Assembly (NCBI GenBank): GCA_023426125.1
Contig: JAFABI010000025.1
Coordinates: 1 to 64,000, forward strand
DNA length: 64,000 nucleotides
Source: Bacillota bacterium
Lineage (GTDB): Bacteria; Bacillota; Clostridia; Acetivibrionales; DTU013
Reading direction: 5' to 3'
The notes under the pieces are model-generated. The model ran no database searches. It was not told where the DNA came from and saw only the letters and a list, made by a program, of their open reading frames with translations. A program made the translations under genes and the position numbers. Positions 28,504-37,500 of this stretch are shown one piece after another. Positions within the stretch are counted from its first letter, which is position 1. Each line of letters begins with the position of its first letter.

Positions 28504-31500
28504 ATGTTAGTTAACATATTGGACTCTATAAAGGAATTTAGCAAAGCGAAGGAATATTGGAGCAGGAAGCTGGGAGGGAATTTTGAGGAGGTAAAGCTTC
28601 CAACGGACTATGCCAGAACCTCTCGCTGTACTAAAAAACACCTTAGCATAGAGTTTGATTCCAAGTCATATAACTGTTTGCTTCGTGTAAGTAAAAATCA
28701 GGACCTGGCGCTATATGTCATACTTGTTGCAGCACTAAAAGCTTTATTATTCAAGTATAGTGACAATGAGGACATCATCATCGGTTCTCCTGTGTATACA
28801 GATACTGATGAAATATATGAATTCAATAACTGTGTATTGCTAAGAGACCACGTAGAAAGCAACATGTCTTTCAGAGAATTGCTGATGAACGTAAAGCAAA
28901 CTATTTCAGAGGGGCATGAGTTTCAATATTATCCCTTGAACAATATATTTGAGGCTTTGGGTGATGTGAACGGCCAATCGTTTTACAGGGTCATTATGCT
29001 GGTTGAAAATATCCATAATAAAAGCAAAGTTATTGATATTATAGAATCTGCAGATAACGACATTACCTTCTGCTTAAAAAAAGGTGAGAACAACATAAAT
29101 GGTGAAATTATATATAATGCCGATCTATTCAGAGAAACTACTGTATTGGCATTGTTTAATCACTATATTTATATTATTTTACAGCTGCTGAATGACCCGG
29201 ATATAAAACTGAGTAGCTTACAATTGGCAGTTCCGGAAGAAATGAATTTGATTTCAGGATTTAGCGGCGTATTGACGGATGACTTTATTAATGACACGCT
29301 GCACCGTAGTTTTGAAGCTCAGGTTGATAAAAATCCAGACAGTATTGCCGTAAGTTTTACTGTAAACCCGGAAAAAATATATGCGGACTTGTGTTCTGAC
29401 AACTATAGTTCTTACATATCGGAACATTTACCAAATTGCTGTTTCAGGGTAAATGAATATATCTTTGAATTCGATCGCCCTGAAGTATTAAATTCGGACC
29501 TGGGTCGTTGTTTAAACAATGGACAGGATTTAAAACTATTCAAAACAAATTACGGTAATTATGTCGCTTTAAATGACATGCTTCTAAAAATGCTGAAATC
29601 TTTTAACGGCATAAACAATATTAAGTCTATATATAACTATTTTTTGCCCTTAAAAGAATCGTATATAATATGGACAGCTTCTAAACAAGGCTTTGATCAT
29701 TTGAATGAGAAAATATTCGTTTTGGACAGCTCAATTACAAGCTTTATTTCAATTGTCAAGGAATTGTTTTTAGCTAATCTGATTTATGTATCAGGTTACA
29801 ACTCAAAAACCACAGATGTTGTTATTGCAGATGAAGCCAACCATACTCAAAATAGCAAATGCTGCTTAAATAATAATGCACCTGGTAAATATAACGATTA
29901 CGGTATGAGCAGCACTTTGACTGGTCAGGCCAATCAGGGTAAAACCGTATTATTAATGGGTGATACGACAGGTACGGCTACAGTGGGAATATTATATATT
30001 GCGTCCTTCCTGAAAAAAAATGGCGTTAATGCGTATTGCCAATGGAATGATCTATGTAAGGATAGAGAGGCACTAAAAAGAAACATTGAGAATCTGATTA
30101 ATGAATATAGACCTTCAAATGAATATAGACCTTCAATAGTAGGTATAAGCCTGAAGTGGTTTCCTCATATCGCCAGGGCTCTTGAAATATGCAGGATTAT
30201 AAAGAGCTTTTCTAATACAATAAAAGTGGTAATCGGGGGTAATACGGCTTCATACTACTGGGAAGAGCTTATTAAATCAGAATACATTGATTTTATTATC
30301 AGAGGGGATGGAGAAGTGCCGTTCCTTAAAATCTGTCAGGATGCCGAGTATATTCCAAACTGCGTATACAGGCTTAATGGGCAGATTGTGATTAACCCTG
30401 TTGATTATATCCAGAATAGAAATAATACTGAAGATATTTATCTGGAAAATCTGAATGAGATTTTTACCACAACCAAGGACCCTTACTATGCTCCTTACTT
30501 TTACATAAATACGGGTAAGGGATGTTCAATGAATTGCTTTTACTGTGCGGGATGTAGTGAGGTTCAGAAGCAGTCGTTCAATAGACAAAAATCATTTTTG
30601 CGCAGTCCTGAATTAGTGATCAGAGATATCGAGGAAGCAAAAAATTTCACTTCTACATTTCTTTTTGATTTTGACCTGCCGGATTACAATTCTATGGATT
30701 ACTACAGAAGGATACTGATGGGGACTGATTTATCCAAACACTTCTGTATGTTCTGCTTCTGGAAGCTACCCTCGGCGGAATTTATCAATCTGGTGGCCAG
30801 CCGGTTTAAATATGTTTATTATCATATTGATATAGCAAGCTTTTCGGAGCGTCACAGGTTACTGCTTTCTTCAAAAAAACTGGTAAAGCCGCAGCCGACA
30901 GACAGTGAAATATTCGATTTCTTTAACCTTTGCGAAGAATACGGCAACATCGAGGTAGAAATCAGCCTTATAGCCGGGCTGCCATATTTTACTCCGGAGG
31001 ATATTAAGGAAAGCGAAGTAATGATAGAAAAGCTGATTAGTAATTATAAAAGTTTTCAAGGAATAAGCTGGGGACGTTTGCATGCACAGCCCGGTGCACC
31101 CCTTGTTTCAAGCTGTTCAGACTACGGCATGCATACTGCTGCTTCAACTTACGAGGATTTTCTTAATTTTAGCAAAGAGAACCTTAAACAGGAAGTTTAT
31201 CCCGACATAGAGGATTTATCCTATCCGTACATATATTACAATGACGATGCCTTTAACTCTGAAATCTCAAAACATTATGCTTATATCACAAATAAAACTA
31301 ATAAACTGAAAAGATATTTGCGAACCGGACTGGTAGTTGGTGAGAGTATTACATATCAGGAACTGGATAAGCAGGCGAATATAATAGCTAATTGCCTGAT
31401 AGATACCTTGAAGGTCAAACCGGAGCGTATTGTCGGTATACTTATGGATAGTTGTATAGAAAGAACGGCTGCCATACTTGGAACTCTGAAGGCTGGCTGC

Positions 31501-34500
31501 GCATATGGACCGCTGGACCCTGGCCTGCCATTTGAAAGAATAAAAAATATGGTCGAAACAGGCAATATAGGTTTGATCCTGTCTCAAAAGAAATATATAA
31601 AGATACTCAATAATCTCCAGTGGGAAAGCAATTCACTTGATACCTACATATGTGTGGACAGTCCTTGTGTTCATTCAGAGGATGAAATTGAGAAAAATGA
31701 GCTGATGGACACACAATTATGGGAGTATATCGGCGAAAGATCCAATGATAAAATAACCGGAGGTGGCTGGTTCAGCAGCTATACCGGTGAAAATTTGTCA
31801 TGGGATGAGATGAACGAGTTCAGTGAAAATATTATGCAAAAGCTTAAGCCTTACCTGAATAAGGAGACAAGAGTTCTGGAGATAGGCTGTGCTTCGGGCT
31901 TCAGTATGTTTAAAATTGCTCCGCTTGTGGGTTTGTATTATGGCACCGACTTATCGAAGGTGATTATTGATATCGACAAACAGAAAATTGCCGAGGAAGG
32001 AAGGAACAATATCAAACTGGCTTGCCTGGCAGCACACGAAATTGACCGATTAGATGAAGACAGCTTTGATGTAGTAATAATGAACAGTGTAATACAGGCT
32101 TTCCACGGTCATAACTATTTGAGAAAAGTAATTAAAAAAGCGATTAACCTTATGAAAGCTAATGGGATTATTTTCATCGGCGATGTAATGGATCTTGATA
32201 AAAAGCAGCAATTGCTGGATTCCCTTATTGAGTATAAGATGGAGAATCCTAAAGCGGAAACAAAAACTGATTTTTCAGACGAATTATTTGTATCCAGAAG
32301 TTTTTTTGAAGATATGCTTGTAGATAATACTAATGTTCGTCAGGTACACTTTTCTGAAAAGATACATGAAATTGAAAATGAATTGACAAGGTTTCGTTAT
32401 GATGTGGTCTTAGAGGTTAATAAAAACTCAAGGGCTGTTGGAAACAAGAAAAATAAGCATAAGTATCAGTTTGACAGCAATGTTTTTGATAAAGCGAAAG
32501 ATTACCGGACTGAGGTACCTGTAAATGGAAATAGCCTGGCATATGCAATATTTACTTCCGGTACTTCAGGTAAACCCAAAGGTGTATTAATAGAACATAA
32601 GGGTGTTGTAAACTACACTAAATGGAGGATTGAAAATTATGGATTCAGCCAGGATGACACAACACTTCAAATGGTTTCATTTTCTTTCGACGGACATGGC
32701 TCAAACCTGTACTCAGCTTTGCTGTCAGGGGGAAAGCTGGTAATACTGGATGATGAGGACAAGCTTGATTTAAAATATATCAACAGTATCATAAATACCG
32801 CCGGTGTAACTAATACTAGCCTGGTTCCATCTTTGTTTGCAGCCATTCTAGATGAAGCCGGCGGAAATGACTTAAAATCCTTAAGATTTGTTGTACTTGC
32901 AGCCGAAAAGGCAAATTCTGAATTGATCAGACTATGTCAATCAAAGGCTCCGGGCATTCTGCTTGTCAATGAATATGGGCCGACAGAAAACAGTATCGCA
33001 ACGACAGCTTTACTGGGAATTTCACATGAAAACACTTCAATAATCGGACATCCAATATCAAATAACAGGATATTTATTTTGAATAAGCATAATTGCATTA
33101 TGCCTATTGGAGTCCCCGGTGAAATATGCATCTCAGGAATTGGAGTGTCAAGAGGCTATCTTGATCATCACGAAATTGTCAATAAAAATTTTGTTGACAA
33201 CCCATTTGAACCGGATAAAAAAATGTATAGAACAGGTGATTATGGGAGATGGCTGCAGGACGGCAGTGTGGAATTAATAGGAAGGAGCGACAATCAGGTA
33301 AAAATAAGAGGCTACAGGATAGAACTGGATGAAATAGAATCAAGGATTTTACGTGATAAGTTTGTGAAAGACGTAACAGTTACTGTTCGGGAGGATAGTA
33401 ACGGCAATAAATCAATTTGTGCATATATGGTAGCAGAGTCTGAAAACCTGCTGAAGGATATAAAGGAAAACTTGTCAAAAGAATTACCAGAGTATATGAT
33501 CCCATCCTATTTTATATATATGAAAAAACTTCCGGTTACCAATAACGGAAAAATTGACAAGAAATCTCTGCCGGACCATCTTGAAGGTAATGGGTCACAA
33601 GATGGCTATTGCGAGCCTGAGAACACAATTGAGAAAAAACTGGCAGAGATATGGAAGGAAATATTAAATCTAAAGAGAGTAGGTATAGATGATAACTTTT
33701 TTGAGATCGGAGGACACTCATTAAAGGCTACATCATTTGTATCCAGAGTGCACAAAGAATTTAATCAGGATATCCCGCTAAGAGAAGTATTCAAAAGTCC
33801 TACAATCAGAGAATTGGCTAAATATCTTGAGGTAGCTGAAACTAATATATATGAGTCTATAAGAAAGGTTAAAGAAAAGGATTACTATCTGCTTTCTTCA
33901 GCCCAGAAAAGGTTGTTTATTCTAAATCATTTTCAGGGAATAGACCTAAGTTATAATATGCCTGGGGCTTTGGTTATCGATGGATATCTGGATATTGAAA
34001 GGTTAAAGGACACATTTAATGAGCTGATTAAAAGACATGAAGTATTCAGAACCTCTTTTGAATTTATTAATGGCGAACCTGTACAAAAAATTCATTCTGA
34101 CGTAGATTTTGAGGTTGAATTTGCAGAGGCCTCAGAAGATACCGCGGAACAGGTTTTCAAGGATTTTATAAAGCCTTTTGATTTGGCAAAGGCTCCACTT
34201 ATTAGGGTTAAGTGCATAAAATCAGCCCCAACCCGTCATATACTGATGTATGATACTCATCATATCATTTTTGACGGGACGTCGATGGGAATACTTGTAA
34301 GCGAGTTTAGCGATATATACGCCGGGAAAGAGCTAAAACCATTAACACTGCAGTATAAGGATTTTGCCGGGTGGCAGAATGAATTAGTCCAAAAGGGAAG
34401 GATTGAAAAACAGAAGGAGTATTGGGAAAAAGAATTTGAGGGGGAAATACCGCTGCTTAATATGCCTTTGGACTACCCAAGGCCTGTAATACAGAGCTTT

Positions 34501-37500
34501 GAGGGCGATAGCATCACATTTGAAATTGATGAAACTATTACAGAGAGAGTCAACAAAATAGCTGAAGAAACAGGCAGTACCGTATACATGGTTCTATTAA
34601 GCAGCATTAACGTATTACTGTCAAAATACTGTGGACAGGAAGACATCATCATAGGTTCACTTGTAGCCGGAAGACCACATGCGGAATTGGAGAACATCAT
34701 AGGTATGTTTGTAAACACACTGGCAATGAGGAACAGACCAGAGGGAGAAAAAACATGTAAGGAATTCTTGTACGAGGTTAAGGAAAAAGCGCTTAAAGCA
34801 TATGAAAATCAGGACTACCAGTTTGAAGAACTTATTGAAAGGTTAAGTATAAAAAGAGATATAAGCAGAAACCCGCTGTTTGACGTCATGTTCAGCCTTC
34901 AAAACACAACTCAGGGCACGGTAGAGATGGAAGGAATCCAAATAGTACCTTACAATATAGAAAATAACACCTCAAAATTTGACTTGACTTTCAATGCGAT
35001 AGAATATCAAAACAAGATACACATGGTTGTGGAGTACTGCACAAAACTCTTTAAAAGAGAAACAATATTGAGGCTGGTTGAGCATTTTAAAGTAATTCTT
35101 AACGAAATTCTGAGAGATCCTGATAAAAAAATTAAGGATGTTGAGATTCTGACAGGTGAAGAAAGACAGTGCATACTACATGAATTCAATGATACAAATC
35201 TGAACTACGATATGGAAAAAACAATACAGCAGCTATTTGCGCAACAGGTTGAAAGGACACCTGAAAGTACAGCCCTGGTTTTTAAAAACAGACAGCTTAC
35301 GTATAGTGATCTGGATCAGGAAACAAATCGGCTGGCCAACTATTTAATTAAGGAGCATGGCATTGGACCGGATGCGCTGGTAGGAATACTTATGGAAAGG
35401 TCTGAAAAACTGATCGTTGCAATAATGGGTGTGTTAAAGGCCGGAGGCGCATATGTTCCTATTGACAGCGATTTCCCGATAGAAAGGAAAAAGGCTGTTA
35501 TTAACGATTCGGGGATAAGCGTAATAATCACTACGGGTAAACAGATAGATATAGTTAATAAACTTCAGTGGGAGTGTGATAACCCTAATGCATATTTGTG
35601 TATGGATGAAGATGCATATAAGCATGAGGCTACAAAGGAATACGTGGAATCATGCGGGGAGTTATGGGATCATGTGGCGAACAACAGCAGCAACGAGATC
35701 GGAGGAGGGGGCTGGATCAGCAGCTATACGGGTAAAGAATTTTCATCAGAGGAAATGGATGAATACGCAGAAAATATGCTGCTAAAAATAAAACCATATA
35801 TAAATAAAGACACAAAGGTACTTGAGATAGGCGCTTCCTCCGGTATAACCATGTTTAAAATAGCTCCGCATGTAGGTTTGTATTATGGTATTGATGTATC
35901 GAGCGCAATGATTGAAAGTACAAGAATAAAGGCGAAAGAGCTGGCGATTACAAACATACAACTGGAGTGTATGGCAGCGCATGAAATCATCAATCTTAAG
36001 GGGAAAGAGCAGTTTGATATTATAATCATTAACAGTGTCGTTCAGTATTTTCCCGGGTACAATTATCTGAGAAAGGTAATAAGCGATTCGATTTCTTTGG
36101 TTGGTGACAAGGGAATAGTCGTTATAGGCGACGTAAGGGATCTGAAATTGAAATCGGCATATATTCAATCTGTTATAGAATACGGGAAAACCGGTTCCGA
36201 TACAAATAGACGTAAGGAAATCATAAATGCTGATGAATTATTTGTTTCAAGGGATTATTTTGAAGATATTGGCACGGATATTTTTGAAATAAAAAGAACG
36301 AATATATCCGGCAAAATATACACAATTGAGAATGAACTAACTAAATACAGGTTTGACTGCATCTATGAAATAGATAAAGTTAATGAAAGTAAAGCTAAAA
36401 ATAAGAATCAGAAACATAAGATCCAGCATGGGATTGAAAAACTGAACAAATACTCCACTGATAAAATCCTCAGACAAATTGATTCCAAAAGCCTGGCGTA
36501 TGTTATATATACCTCAGGGTCCACAGGAAAACCAAAGGGAGTCATGATAGAACACAGGTCGGTCAATAATTTATTTAAAGGTATAATGGACAGAATTAAC
36601 TTCCCTGTGGGAAAATCAATCCTGGCTTTAACCACTGTATCGTTTGACATATTCGTATTGGAAACCTTGCTTCCTTTATCAAAAGGATTGAAAGTAGTCA
36701 TTGCAGATGAATCAGAGCAAAGAGATATGTACCTGCTTAGTAAACTTATTTCAGGCAGTGGCGTAGAAATGCTTCAAACAACTCCTTCAAGGCTTCAGAT
36801 GCTTATAGATTATGGCGAGGGCTTAAGCTGTCTCTCCAATGTAAATGTAATTATGGTAGGAGGAGAAGCCTTTCCGGAAACCCTGCTTCAGAGGTTGAAC
36901 AGATTATCCGGAGTTAAGGTTTACAATATGTATGGCCCGACAGAGACAACGGTATGGTCATCTGTAAAAGAACTGACAAGCTCTGCGAAGGTAAGTCTGG
37001 GCAAGCCTATAGCAAATACACGCTTTTATATTATCGGAAAGCGTAATGAACTTCTACCAGTGGGGGTAATCGGAGAATTATGTGTAGCCGGAGACGGATT
37101 GGCCAGAGGATATTTTAACAGACCGGATCTAGACATGGAAAAATTCATAGATAATCCGTTTGAGGGTAGTGGGAAAATGTATAAAACAGGTGACCTTGCC
37201 AGGTGGTTGCCCGATGGTGATGTGGAATACATGGGGCGCGCGGATTTTCAGGTGAAAATCCGGGGACACCGAATCGAGTTGGGTGAGATAGAAAGTGAGT
37301 TATTAGAACACGAAAATATCAATGAAGCCCTGGTAGCCCAAAAAATTGACGTGCAAGGCAATAAATACCTGTGTGCATATATTGTGTGCGATAGAATGAT
37401 TGCTCCTGATGTGTTAAGAGAATATTTGAGTAAAACGCTTCCGGATTATATGATTCCTTCCAATTTTGTGCGGCTTGACAAGCTACCACTAACAGCAAGC

